Source: Bacteroidales bacterium UBA6192
Lineage (GTDB): Bacteria > Bacteroidota > Bacteroidia > Bacteroidales > F082
Assembly: GCA_002422725.1 (NCBI GenBank)
Contig: DITE01000021.1
Location: 1 to 51,666, forward strand
Direction: 5' to 3'
DNA length: 51,666 nt
The notes beneath the pieces were generated by a model. It searched no databases and was not told the DNA's origin. It saw only the letters and a list, made by a program, of their open reading frames with translations. Both the position numbers and the translations under genes were made by a program. This document shows, piece after piece, positions 27,301-35,471 of the stretch (the stretch's first letter is position 1; every line of letters begins with the position of its first letter).

Positions 27301-28457
27301 ACAGCTGGTCGATCTGGGATTCGTACCGACGTTTGCTCCAAAGCTGGGGAATGGCCAATGGTATTGAACGCGACACTTTCGATCAGGTAATGATTGATTT
27401 TAAACAGCAATTACAGGTTACCAAGAAACTGGAGTTTGAACCTGCTGACATGAAACGAATTGCCATGGCTTATAAACAGGTGCTGAAGGACTTTAATGTT
27501 GTTTTCGAGGAAAACCTTTTTGAACAACTTATCAAGACGATTAACATGGTGTTCGAGTCATGGTCATCTGAACGCGCATTTGTGTACCGGCGCCACCTTC
27601 AGATTTCTGATAACTGGGGCACGGCCGTGATTGTGCAACAGATGATTTTTGGAAACCTGAACAACAACTCAGGTACCGGTGTAATTTTTACACAGAATCC
27701 ACAACGCGAGCGACCCGGGGTTCATCTCTATGGCGATTTCACCATGCGCAGCCAGGGGGAGGATATTGTTGCAGGACTGGTTAAACCCCTTCCCGTAAGC
27801 GAAAGTCAGCGTCGCTATGCCAACATTCAGGCGGCTTCCATGCAAACCATCTATCCTGACATCTACAAACGTTTATTCGACCTGGCTACCGAGCTTACCG
27901 AAAATCATGGTTACAGTCCTCAGGAAATTGAATTTACTTTTGAATCAGACAGGCCTGAGGATCTCTTTATCCTTCAGACCCGCGATCAGGACTTGCGAAA
28001 TGATCAGCAGATTTTCAGATTTATCAGTCCGCCTGCCGAGATGGAAATTGTTGGCCGGGGTATTGGTATTGGCGGTGGTGCAATGAACGGACTGGCTGCC
28101 TTCGATGAAGAAGACATGGAATTTCTTAGAAATGAGTATCCTGACATAGCGATGATTCTCATACGACCCGACACCGTGCCTGATGACATCGGAATGGTTT
28201 TTTCGTGCGATGGTCTGCTAACAGCAAGGGGTGGTGCAACTTCTCACGCAGCCGTAACGGCAGTGAGGTTGGGCAAAACCTGTGTTGTAAATTGCAGCAG
28301 CCTGATTGTTGATGAATCCTCAAAAACCTGCACACTCGAAAGTAAAACTTTCAAAACAGGCGACCTGATAGCTATTGACGGGCGTCTTGGCAATATCTAC
28401 AGTGGAAATTATCCCATCGAACAGGCCGTTATCAGTGAATCGGACTATCAGTTTTGA
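24330..28457 (+). CDS. PPDK/PEP-synthase-like dikinase with large unknown N-terminal region
   Basis: The protein has 1375 residues. Residues 1 to ~870 are mostly helical with no recognisable motif. From ~880 a PPDK/PEP-synthase ATP-binding domain follows (LGSKAYHLKNL, PIPPGFVIT, LLSVRSGTAISMPGAMDT, and later GTGVIFTQNP). It ends in a phosphohistidine swivel domain (TARGGATSHAAVTAV), with His1306 the predicted phosphate carrier. The PEP/pyruvate-binding TIM barrel that completes PPDK and PEP synthase is absent, and the swivel domain is the C-terminus. The ATP half-reaction should therefore be intact, but the acceptor must bind elsewhere, perhaps in the N-terminal region, as other dikinases (glucan-water dikinase, rifampicin phosphotransferase) use other acceptors. 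The function is unknown. It is divergent from gapA and not part of an operon. Confidence 0.8.
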   Translation: MTDQEFISKALEANLAETRYKDIYIPKDHLNFIHLSEGYYGINKRANDCITEYHHPLSNRKFVVEELREILITDFWFYTKAEIDINNYSIPVSMLGVLLKSPMQADLQRLSIQTLLEFIHLILNKKQSHKPLAILSLKVLAEGFENSSESYILTGKFFVRYLKEASLDKDLCKSALALSSNMFGASYHYWQKTSNIEQLIEEKQDLFGPYRHELIQQFGKPWFDQLLSQLESISSWQQGVENLPVHDDIAERFAAGTDIFDQFITKFHFVFYLLHLPGMSIVRERLIWNLDKMIRQAVEEIDTEQLNRFIDTIFELAEELRHSHMSAVLDFILTLGMKVIDTDHTEHKEYINHFEKKVIAFGFVTPGMVFVNEDWQLTVNENHIKNIRVWLMLIEYSQSVMEKLLSALIVNLRLGGIFISDTDLFQREITKILNSNISPYYKKVKQLTRIFPVYFNEIGAEGEIRKVTTTMDEVSGRQDRLIHFLRKQVHTESNNTLIGLTRRIFRFWYDGKLEALRDLLPQNVYESIDTQNQWFAPVHELILQLSDLSEKDADGLLELSHQEFDELLIQLKPDNKIDIERLRDIRDLYAHLKEKYSFETVNIIQLLKRYPFILAKDTDKLEKALKKNDFEQSLRHIYAFMDKLKKIIFNPEESESWENIYHKRHIAIGIPSMYGVYRENKFEALGLTFRLEKVATRLMEKVVATINLDYISAKTLEEINVILEYFREGLELDGITNQSFNSNLQMLKYSLTSRSFSFDQYINIFQFLAEDVKRITIKYFLKSYEFPLKVVVPQLFDPEGKLPEKEFQKLLSRKSEEFHRDVIAEAFLVQPLDNFISRILQSLRNMSDSLHSSLISDIMSYNSELVISPLNEYTPKMDNQVFLGSKAYHLKNLAIHGFPIPPGFVITSEVFRRRNAIMGLKELRKEMDDMISKHLERLEKSSGRGYGDPNNPLLLSVRSGTAISMPGAMDTILNVGLNDELVEQISQQDRYSWSIWDSYRRLLQSWGMANGIERDTFDQVMIDFKQQLQVTKKLEFEPADMKRIAMAYKQVLKDFNVVFEENLFEQLIKTINMVFESWSSERAFVYRRHLQISDNWGTAVIVQQMIFGNLNNNSGTGVIFTQNPQRERPGVHLYGDFTMRSQGEDIVAGLVKPLPVSESQRRYANIQAASMQTIYPDIYKRLFDLATELTENHGYSPQEIEFTFESDRPEDLFILQTRDQDLRNDQQIFRFISPPAEMEIVGRGIGIGGGAMNGLAAFDEEDMEFLRNEYPDIAMILIRPDTVPDDIGMVFSCDGLLTARGGATSHAAVTAVRLGKTCVVNCSSLIVDESSKTCTLESKTFKTGDLIAIDGRLGNIYSGNYPIEQAVISESDYQF

Positions 28458-28485
28458 CAAGCTGTCACAAAAAAACTGATTGATA

Positions 28486-28510
28486 GTTATTCTGAGCTGT
28501 TCAGCATGAC
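28486..28510. repeat. REP-like imperfect palindrome downstream of the dikinase-like gene
   Basis: GTTATTCTGA and TCAGCATGAC form an imperfect stem around GCTGT, with one mismatch and one G-T pair. A related fragment (GTCATGCTGA) occurs near 10987. The shape recalls short palindromic repeats common in Bacteroidota genomes. With one copy and one partial copy here, repeat status is a guess. It might instead help end the upstream transcript. Confidence 0.3.
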
Positions 28511-28590
28511 AGCAGTTGTTTCAGGTTAAAACTGGTCAACAAATTAAGCATGTATTTCTGCTCAATTGGCCAATGAAAACCTGGTTGAAA

Positions 28591-30009
28591 CTAATTCTTT
28601 ATCAGTATTGTCTGGAAAGAATCACCGCCCGAAACAAGCCTTAAAATGTAGGAACCTGCCCTTAACTTACTCACATCCACCTGCTGTTGATCTTTTTGAA
28701 GTGTTGCACTATGTACCATTCGTCCACTCAGATCGAAAATGCTAACTTCTGAAGTCACCCCTTGTTCAAATGCTCGGTCTTGGCTTATGTTTACCCTGTC
28801 TGATACCGGGTTTGGATAAATTGTAAACTGTTGCGCCTGTACCAAATCATCTGTTGAAGCAGGTTCGCCACCTGCATGAACTGCTGCAACCTGATCGTCG
28901 GTCAGGGCACCTGCGTATATCCTGACATCGCTCACCCAGCCGATCAGGTAATCAATGCCTAAAGCAGGATCATAGCCAATATACAAGGGTGAATTGGCAT
29001 CAAAAGTGCCTCCGGTGCTCAACTCCATCTCATTCACAAAGATGCCGTTTTTATAATAACGAATCATAGTACCATCAAAAGCTGCTGCCACAAAAGTCCA
29101 GCCATCCTGAATAGTATAAGGAAAGAGCAGGTTCCAGGAAAGCATCCCCTGAAAAGCGAAGTAGCTGCTGTTGTTGCCAAGTCCTAAGCGGTAATGGGCT
29201 TCTCCGAGATCCGATTTACAAACAACCGAACTCCATGATCCGGCGAAGTAGGATTCAGTTTTAACCCAATAAGTTATTGTCATACTGTTACCAACGTCGT
29301 TCAGGGAAGCACTTGCAGGAATCTCAATATAACTCTGTCCATCGAAATACATTGCCCTACCGGCAGTTCCATCAGGTCCGGGTGCAGCAACAACATTCCC
29401 AACAAGCGTGCCGCTGTTGTTGTTTCCGCTCAAATCCGATGCATTTCCATGGAGCGGGAAATGAGCCAACAGTCGTATCTCATTCGTTTGGTTACCAGCA
29501 CCGTCACTCACCTGCTCGTCAGCAATGGCAACTGCATCAATTTCGTTCCAGCCTGGCACTATCGGGCTGTTTATCGAAAGGCGCACGGCATCAACCTGGA
29601 ATGATGTAAGCGGAAAGCTGATTTCAAATATCCTTGCGACTGCTGGTTTGACAACCGCATTCCCATTCCAGATTAATGTCCAATTACCGCTTGAAGCATC
29701 GCGGACTAAAACTGAATCAATGGCCCCTGGGTGAAGGGTTTCAAAGGCAGCAACCGTTGAAATCCTCATTGGGTTGGCAAATCCCAACGTGATAAATTCG
29801 CGCTGGCCATCAGCTGATGCTGACGCCCAGGCTTGTATATAATCGCCATACAATGGATAAACATCTGGTGAGCCAAGTGCTTTGGAAGCTGACCAGCCTC
29901 CTGAACTGAACTCACTGCTAAAGGCTATGATTGTGCTGGCATACTGTATGGTTGCCTGAAGCATATTCATGAACAAAAACAAAATCGAAAACAGTACATA
30001 CTTTTTCAT
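28591..30009 (-). CDS. Secreted LamG-domain protein with T9SS sorting tail
   Basis: The protein has 472 residues. A signal peptide covers about residues 1-19 (MKKYVLFSILFLFMNMLQA). Residues ~25-170 form a discoidin-like beta domain (SASKALGSPDVYP, later GWNEIDAVAI). Residues ~180-370 are a LamG/concanavalin-like domain (LLAHFPLHGNASDLSGNNN, FDGQSYIEIP, and later GWVSDVRIYAGALTDDQVA). The final ~75 residues are a type IX sorting tail (YPNPVSDRV ... FDLSGRMV ... GSYILRL). No catalytic residues are visible, so carbohydrate or glycoprotein binding at the cell surface is the likely role. It stands alone on the minus strand between the dikinase-like gene and lepA. Confidence 0.82.
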   Translation of the reverse strand: MKKYVLFSILFLFMNMLQATIQYASTIIAFSSEFSSGGWSASKALGSPDVYPLYGDYIQAWASASADGQREFITLGFANPMRISTVAAFETLHPGAIDSVLVRDASSGNWTLIWNGNAVVKPAVARIFEISFPLTSFQVDAVRLSINSPIVPGWNEIDAVAIADEQVSDGAGNQTNEIRLLAHFPLHGNASDLSGNNNSGTLVGNVVAAPGPDGTAGRAMYFDGQSYIEIPASASLNDVGNSMTITYWVKTESYFAGSWSSVVCKSDLGEAHYRLGLGNNSSYFAFQGMLSWNLLFPYTIQDGWTFVAAAFDGTMIRYYKNGIFVNEMELSTGGTFDANSPLYIGYDPALGIDYLIGWVSDVRIYAGALTDDQVAAVHAGGEPASTDDLVQAQQFTIYPNPVSDRVNISQDRAFEQGVTSEVSIFDLSGRMVHSATLQKDQQQVDVSKLRAGSYILRLVSGGDSFQTILIKN

Positions 30010-30197
30010 TTTTAGGTGTTCTTAGTTGTATATGCAAAAATCAATGAAGATCTAAGCCTTTGAAATACGGTAAAGATCGTAAAGCAATAAGAATTATTAC
30101 CCATTTTCACGGTTCTGCAGATCAACTCTATTGATTCTAAACTCCACATCAACAGATAATAAACGCACTTTGCTATCGCTTATTGACGGAATATTTA

Positions 30198-30205
30198 TAC
30201 TTTTG
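30198..30205 (+). promoter_or_regulatory. Promoter -7 element of lepA
   Basis: TACTTTTG is an exact TAnnTTTG match. The lepA ATG follows after only six bases, so the transcript would have a leader of a few bases at most. Confidence 0.55.
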
Positions 30206-30211
30206 CAACTT

Positions 30212-31999
30212 ATGAAATACATCAGAAACTTCTGTATCATTGCTCATATCGATCACGGAAAGAGCACCTTAGCTGACAGGCTTTTGCAGCTTACCAACAC
30301 CATTTCTGTAAGGGATCAGAAAGAACAGGTGCTCGACAGCATGGATCTTGAACGGGAGCGCGGGATAACCATAAAAAGTCATGCCATCCAGATGGAATAT
30401 GAGCATGAAGGGCAGCAGTATATACTTAACCTGATTGACACTCCTGGTCATGTTGATTTCAGTTACGAAGTGTCGCGAAGCATTGCAGCCTGCGAAGGAG
30501 CCCTTCTGGTGGTTGATGCCACACAGGGCATTCAGGCACAAACCATTTCAAACTTGTATCTGGCAATGGGCCACGACCTCGAAATCATCCCGGTTCTCAA
30601 TAAAATTGACATGGAAAGCGCCATGCCCGATGAGGTTGAAGACCAGATCATTGAGCTAATAGGCTGTGAGAGGGAAGATGTGATCAGGGCCAGTGCCAAA
30701 ACAGGATTTGGCGTTGATAACATCCTTGAAGCAATTATCCACAGGATTTCCTGTCCAAAAGGTGATCCGGATGCCCCTTTACAAGCACTTATTTTCGACT
30801 CGGTATTCAATTCGTTTCGCGGAATTATCGCTTACTTCAGAATACTAAACGGAACTTTAAGTAAAGGCGATCATGTGAAATTCATGAATACCGGAAAAGA
30901 ATACGATGCTGATGAGATTGGGGTGCTGAAGCTAAAGCAGTTTCCCCGTCAAACAATGAGCACTGGTGATGTTGGGTACATTATTTCGGGGGTAAAAGTA
31001 TCCAGCGAAGTAAAAGTCGGAGATACCATTACACATATTGCCAGACCGGCTAGTACGGCCATTGATGGTTTTGAAAATGTAAAACCCATGGTTTTTGCCG
31101 GGATCTATCCTGTTGATGCAGATGACTATGAAGAGCTTCGTGCATCGATAGAGAAACTTCAGCTTAATGATGCCTCACTCGTATTCGAACCTGAATCGTC
31201 AGCTGCTCTTGGATTTGGTTTCAGGTGCGGATTTCTTGGGTTGTTGCATATGGAGATTATTCAGGAGCGGCTCGATCGCGAATTTGACATGGATGTGATT
31301 ACCACCGTTCCCAATGTGCAGTTCAAAGCCTACACAACTTCCGGCGACATGATTGAGGTGCACAACCCAAGTGGCTTGCCCGACCCCAATCACCTCGACT
31401 TTATTGAAGAACCCTATATCATTGCTCAGATTATATCAAAGTCAGAGTATCTTGGCACCATCATGACACTGTGTATCGACAAGCGTGGTGTACTTAAAAA
31501 TCAGGTATATCTGACTTCCGACAGGGTTGAAGTTACCTTTGAAATGCCTTTGAGTGAAATCGTTTTTGACTTTTACGACAAGCTGAAATCACTTTCAAGA
31601 GGCTATGCATCTTTCGATTATCATATCGTTGGATACCAAAAGGCAAACCTGGTTAAGCTGGATATTTTGCTCAATGGTGAATCGGTCGATGCTTTGTCAA
31701 CCCTTATCCATCGCGACAATGCCTATCAGTTTGGACGCAAAATGTGTGAAAAACTGAGCGAACTTATTCCACGTCAGCAATTTGACATAGCCATTCAGGC
31801 TGCTATAGGGGCCAAAATTATTGCCAGAGAAACAGTTAAGGCTTTGCGCAAAGATGTTACTGCCAAATGTTATGGTGGCGATATCTCCCGTAAACGTAAA
31901 CTACTCGAAAAACAGAAAAAAGGCAAGAAACGTATGCGACAGGTTGGCAATGTGGAGGTTCCACAATCAGCCTTCCTGGCGATACTGAAGCTCGATTAG
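30212..31999 (+). CDS. lepA: Translation elongation factor 4 (LepA)
   Basis: LepA is a ribosome-bound GTPase that can back-translocate stalled ribosomes and affects initiation and ribosome assembly. I took the ATG at 30212 (MKYIRNFCIIAHIDHGKST), because the in-frame extension from 30131 precedes the promoter element. The 595-residue product matches the family length. It has G1 AHIDHGKST, G3 DTPGH and G4 NKID, then domains II and III, the EF-G-like domain V and the LepA-specific C-terminal domain (KKGKKRMRQVGNVEVPQ). The ECF sigma gene follows 84 bases later with its own promoter. Confidence 0.97.
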   Translation: MKYIRNFCIIAHIDHGKSTLADRLLQLTNTISVRDQKEQVLDSMDLERERGITIKSHAIQMEYEHEGQQYILNLIDTPGHVDFSYEVSRSIAACEGALLVVDATQGIQAQTISNLYLAMGHDLEIIPVLNKIDMESAMPDEVEDQIIELIGCEREDVIRASAKTGFGVDNILEAIIHRISCPKGDPDAPLQALIFDSVFNSFRGIIAYFRILNGTLSKGDHVKFMNTGKEYDADEIGVLKLKQFPRQTMSTGDVGYIISGVKVSSEVKVGDTITHIARPASTAIDGFENVKPMVFAGIYPVDADDYEELRASIEKLQLNDASLVFEPESSAALGFGFRCGFLGLLHMEIIQERLDREFDMDVITTVPNVQFKAYTTSGDMIEVHNPSGLPDPNHLDFIEEPYIIAQIISKSEYLGTIMTLCIDKRGVLKNQVYLTSDRVEVTFEMPLSEIVFDFYDKLKSLSRGYASFDYHIVGYQKANLVKLDILLNGESVDALSTLIHRDNAYQFGRKMCEKLSELIPRQQFDIAIQAAIGAKIIARETVKALRKDVTAKCYGGDISRKRKLLEKQKKGKKRMRQVGNVEVPQSAFLAILKLD

Positions 32000-32029
32000 A
32001 CTGAATTTGAAAATAATTTGGTCTTAGCT

Positions 32030-32055
32030 GTAACTTTTTACCCAAAGTTTACGTC
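32030..32055 (+). promoter_or_regulatory. ECF-type promoter of the sigma/anti-sigma operon
   Basis: GTAAC at 32030-32034 and CGTC at 32052-32055 are separated by exactly 17 bases, 28 bases before the sigma-factor start. The same pair with identical spacing precedes the DUF2807 gene, and both are preceded by AGCT. The -35 AAC core and -10 CGTC are classic ECF-sigma promoter elements, so this may be recognised by the sigma factor it controls. Confidence 0.65.
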
Positions 32056-32083
32056 TTTTGTATCAAGGTTTGTTTATACGCCT

Positions 32084-32578
32084 ATGACCCGAAAGGAATA
32101 CAATCATTGTGTAGATGTTTTTGCTGATGGGCTTTACCGGTTTATCCTCAAGCAGATAAAGGATAAAGATAAGGCCAATGATATTGTGCAGGAATCTTTT
32201 ACCAAAGTGTGGATGAAGGTGGATGAGATCAGTTTTGCCAAAAGCAAATCCTATCTGTATACCACTGCTTACCACACCATGATTGATCAGATCCGGCGTG
32301 ATGAACGCATGACTAAGCTCGAAGCACATCATCAGCAAAACGAAACTGTGCATAACAACTGGTCTGATTTGAAAGATGTGTTGAATGAGGCACTGGAGAA
32401 ATTGCCCGCGATTCAGAAATCAGTAATACTTCTGCGCGATTATGAAGGGTACTCATATGCTGAGATCGGACAAATCACCGGATTGTCAGAGGCTCAGGTT
32501 AAAGTATATATTTTCAGGGCCAGAATGACACTAAAGCAATATATAAGCTGTCTGGATACAGTTTTGGAGGACAATTAA
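32084..32578 (+). CDS. ECF-type RNA polymerase sigma factor
   Basis: The protein has 164 residues from the ATG at 32084 (MTRKEYNHCVDVF). An in-frame start at 32018 would lie upstream of the promoter. Region 2 spans ~10-80 (KANDIVQESFTKVWMK, YLYTTAYHTMIDQIRRDER). Region 4 spans ~105-155 (LPAIQKSVILLRDYEGYSYAEIGQITGLSEAQVKVYI), with a helix-turn-helix. There is no region 1 or 3, as expected for an ECF factor. The next gene starts 2 bases after the stop and has a single membrane helix, the layout of a sigma/anti-sigma pair. Autoregulation is suggested by the promoter above. Confidence 0.93.
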   Translation: MTRKEYNHCVDVFADGLYRFILKQIKDKDKANDIVQESFTKVWMKVDEISFAKSKSYLYTTAYHTMIDQIRRDERMTKLEAHHQQNETVHNNWSDLKDVLNEALEKLPAIQKSVILLRDYEGYSYAEIGQITGLSEAQVKVYIFRARMTLKQYISCLDTVLEDN

Positions 32579-32579
32579 G

Positions 32580-33707
32580 ATGCAGATCAACAGACAAAAT
32601 TACGAGGCATGGCTGCTCGACCACATCGAGGGAAGGCTCAGTGCTGCCCAGTCATTGCGTCTTATGAAGTTCGTAAACAACAACCCTGAACTCGGGCTCT
32701 GGGAAGAGCTAACAGGAGAATTGACTTTGCTTCAAAGTGAAACCATCAGCTATGAGTTCAAAAATCAATTAAAAAAATTCGAAATTGTAGATTTTAACGA
32801 AATCAATAGTAGCAATTTTGATTTTTACTTTGTTTCGTGGCATGAAGGCTTACTCGATCAACATTCACAAAATCAGGTAGACGCTTTTTTGCAACTTAAT
32901 CCTCAGCTCATCAACGACTTTGAAGCTTACAAAAACACCAAACTGAAGCCCGATCACGGAGTCGTTTTTGCGAATAAAGAATCGATAAAAAAGAAAAAAG
33001 CTGCTTTCATTCCCCTTTGGAACAGCTTCCCGCAAGCCATTGCAGCTTCTCTTCTTATTCTTATTAGTCTATCGTGGTGGTTCTGGTCTGTTGGCACAAA
33101 AAGCCCGGTCATTGATGTGGCCGTCAACAAGCCAATTGAAATACCTGAAACCAAACCAGCAAATCAGTCGGCTTTTCAAGCTGAGCCCAATAGTTTGATT
33201 AAGCCTGATGTGGTGAGGCAGAATCCTGTTCAAGCTGAGCAAACCAGCCAACTTGCCGAATCAGCCCTAAACAGGCCTGTATTGCTGCCCGATTTACCAA
33301 TTTTGTCATCCGTTACCGTTCAGCTTAAAACACCATCAAGTCCGCTCTACGTGAAAGAGTTTGTGGATTGGACAGCCTATTTTAATCCATCTGAATCAAA
33401 TGAATTCACTGCATCTGAAAACAGTAAAAAATCGGTGATTGGGATGGTACTGGCTAACACCACCGGCAAGTTATTCGACAATATTTTTCCCGATTTGCCT
33501 TCCTTACCAAAAAGGAATTCACCGGCAGAAAGCAGCAAGGGCGTTTCGCTCTGGGATCTGGCCTCGGCAGGGGTTGATGTTTATAACGCACTTGCCGATA
33601 AAGATGTGCAACTTACTCAGGCAAATGACCATGACAACAATATTACTGCATACAGATTGCAATCGGATCGAATCAACATGAACCGAAATATCAGAAATAA
33701 CCCTTAG
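32580..33707 (+). CDS. Putative membrane anti-sigma factor
   Basis: The protein has 375 residues. Residues 1 to ~145 are cytoplasmic, opening with NYEAWLLDHIEGRLS, which resembles the short N-terminal helices of Bacteroidota anti-sigma proteins. One transmembrane helix spans ~152-171 (Ala/Leu/Ile then WWFW), preceded by a KKKK stop. The remaining ~200 residues, rich in Pro, Gln and Ser, would be periplasmic. There is no zinc-finger HxxxCxxC motif and no FecR domain. It directly follows the ECF sigma gene, so it probably binds and holds the sigma factor until an envelope signal arrives. This rests on position and topology only. Confidence 0.65.
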   Translation: MQINRQNYEAWLLDHIEGRLSAAQSLRLMKFVNNNPELGLWEELTGELTLLQSETISYEFKNQLKKFEIVDFNEINSSNFDFYFVSWHEGLLDQHSQNQVDAFLQLNPQLINDFEAYKNTKLKPDHGVVFANKESIKKKKAAFIPLWNSFPQAIAASLLILISLSWWFWSVGTKSPVIDVAVNKPIEIPETKPANQSAFQAEPNSLIKPDVVRQNPVQAEQTSQLAESALNRPVLLPDLPILSSVTVQLKTPSSPLYVKEFVDWTAYFNPSESNEFTASENSKKSVIGMVLANTTGKLFDNIFPDLPSLPKRNSPAESSKGVSLWDLASAGVDVYNALADKDVQLTQANDHDNNITAYRLQSDRINMNRNIRNNP

Positions 33708-33733
33708 TTAAGGTATATTTTTCCGGTTGATCC

Positions 33734-33755
33734 AAAATCTGCTCTGATTTTTTTT
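33734..33755 (+). terminator. Weak terminator after the anti-sigma gene
   Basis: A short AT-rich stem (AAAATC/GATTTT, loop TGCTCT) runs into eight T residues, nine bases before the next ECF-type promoter. The stem is weak. Confidence 0.3.
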
Positions 33756-33763
33756 ATTAAGCT

Positions 33764-33789
33764 GTAACTTTTCCCAATCCAATGCCGTC
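33764..33789 (+). promoter_or_regulatory. ECF-type promoter of the DUF2807 gene
   Basis: GTAAC at 33764-33768 and CGTC at 33786-33789 are separated by 17 bases, the same as before the sigma gene. They are preceded by AGCT and followed by the DUF2807 start 27 bases later. Confidence 0.65.
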
Positions 33790-33816
33790 ACAGGATAAAC
33801 TAAAAATTTAAATTAT

Positions 33817-35394
33817 ATGAAAAAATCTATCAAATTCATTGGAGTAGCACTTTTTCTGTTCAGCCTGATTTCAGTTCAATTAATGGCACAGATCAGTGGT
33901 AGCGGTACAATTACCAGTCAATCCTACGATGTGTCTCATTTTGACCGTATCGTTGTGGGTGGAGCTCTGCATGTTGTAATTAATCAGTCAGATGTGTCTT
34001 CGGTAACCATAGAGGCCGACGACAATTTATTCAACCATATTGACGTCAATGTGAAAGACAATGTTCTGGAAATTAGACCAAAACACATTAAAAGTTCGAA
34101 TAAGCTGATGGCAACCATATCATTGCCCGAACTTAAGAGTTTGAAAGCAGAAGGTGCCACTGATGTTAAGGGCAGCAATGTGCTTGAGGGTTCCGATCTG
34201 GGGCTGGACGTGAGTGGCGCTGCAAAAGTTCATCTGGTTGTTAAATACCTGAACGTGACGAGCCAGCTCTCAGGAGCCTCAAAACTGACACTTGAAGGCC
34301 ACACCCTTAACCATACCGCGAATATTAGCGGAGCATCGAAACTGATTGCTGGTGAAATGGAAACCGAAAACTCAACCATTCATGCAAGTGGCGCAAGCAA
34401 TGCAAAAGTTTCAGCAACATCCAACCTCGATGTGAGAACATCAGGAGCCAGCTCGGTGAAATTCGATAAACAACCACTCAACTACAACCTGAACGATCAA
34501 ACCTACAAAACCCGTATTCCGCAGGCAGGGCCAAAATCAGGTCCATCAGCCGATTCGGTGAATGTAACTGTTGGTAACGTTAAAGTTCAGGTAATTGAAG
34601 GCGACACCACACGGGTAAATGTTGGTGGGTTAAGCATTATTGTTGATGAGAAAGGCAATGTGAATATTGACCGGAAAAAACGTCACAAATTCAATGGTCA
34701 TTGGGCAGGAGTAGAACTGGGACTCAATGGTTACCTAAACTCTGACTTCAATATGAGTTTTCCTGCAGAAAATTCATACCTGGATTTACGCATGGAAAAA
34801 AGCATCAATGTAAACCTGAATTTTTATGAACAGAACATTGCACTGAACAAATCAGGAACGTTTGGATTGGTTAGCGGCCTCGGTCTGAGCTGGAATAACT
34901 ATCGTTTTTCCAATAACACTTACCTCAGCTCCGACTCATCTGAATTTAAAGGCTACCTCATGGAAGGAGTTTCGGTGAAAAAAAGCAAACTTGTCAATCT
35001 ATACCTGACTTTACCACTCTATTTTGAGCTCCAGTCAAAAGGAACCAAAACCAAGGAAAAATTGCATTTTGCAGCTGGTGTTGTTGCCGGGTGGCGCATT
35101 AGTTCACACACAAAATTGTATTTCAATGAAGCCAACAAAGACTTTAGTCTCAGAGATTTGGAAACAGATAAATTGCTTCCCATAGAACTTCAGACACCGG
35201 GCAACAACAACCGGAACATCACCAAGGATTACGCCAGTTTTCACCAGAGACCATTTAAACTTGACGCCAGTGTGCGGGCAGGATGGGGCATTATCAACTT
35301 ATATGCGAACTACTCCCTCACCAGTATGTTTATCAAAGATAAAGGTCCTGAACTATATCCATTCGCAGTGGGCATTTGCCTGTCGGGCTGGTAG
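33817..35394 (+). CDS. DUF2807 (GIN) domain protein with C-terminal outer-membrane beta-barrel
   Basis: The protein has 525 residues. A signal peptide covers ~1-25 (ending LMAQ). Residues ~35-225 are a DUF2807/GIN domain with regular short beta-helix-like repeats of Ser-Gly-Ala-Ser/Ala (VSGAAKVHL, LSGASKLTL, ISGASKLIA, ASGASNAKV). A linker with VNVTVGNVKVQV and a basic DRKKRHK stretch follows. The C-terminal ~240 residues look like a PorT-type outer-membrane barrel (GVELGLNGYL ... ASVRAGWGIINLYANYSLT). It appears to be transcribed from a promoter identical in form to that of the upstream sigma factor, so it is probably an envelope-stress target. The molecular function is unknown. Confidence 0.82.
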   Translation: MKKSIKFIGVALFLFSLISVQLMAQISGSGTITSQSYDVSHFDRIVVGGALHVVINQSDVSSVTIEADDNLFNHIDVNVKDNVLEIRPKHIKSSNKLMATISLPELKSLKAEGATDVKGSNVLEGSDLGLDVSGAAKVHLVVKYLNVTSQLSGASKLTLEGHTLNHTANISGASKLIAGEMETENSTIHASGASNAKVSATSNLDVRTSGASSVKFDKQPLNYNLNDQTYKTRIPQAGPKSGPSADSVNVTVGNVKVQVIEGDTTRVNVGGLSIIVDEKGNVNIDRKKRHKFNGHWAGVELGLNGYLNSDFNMSFPAENSYLDLRMEKSINVNLNFYEQNIALNKSGTFGLVSGLGLSWNNYRFSNNTYLSSDSSEFKGYLMEGVSVKKSKLVNLYLTLPLYFELQSKGTKTKEKLHFAAGVVAGWRISSHTKLYFNEANKDFSLRDLETDKLLPIELQTPGNNNRNITKDYASFHQRPFKLDASVRAGWGIINLYANYSLTSMFIKDKGPELYPFAVGICLSGW

Positions 35395-35413
35395 TCAGAT
35401 TAATCAATCAAGT

Positions 35414-35455
35414 AAAAAAAGAGACTGTTTCGATTAGGAAACAGTCTCTTTTTCA
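35414..35455. terminator. Bidirectional terminator between the DUF2807 gene and ackA
   Basis: A 15-bp stem (AAAAAGAGACTGTTT/AAACAGTCTCTTTTT) with an 8-base loop is flanked by A- and T-tracts, between two converging genes. Confidence 0.92.
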
Positions 35456-35471
35456 TTTTCTATGCCAGCAA

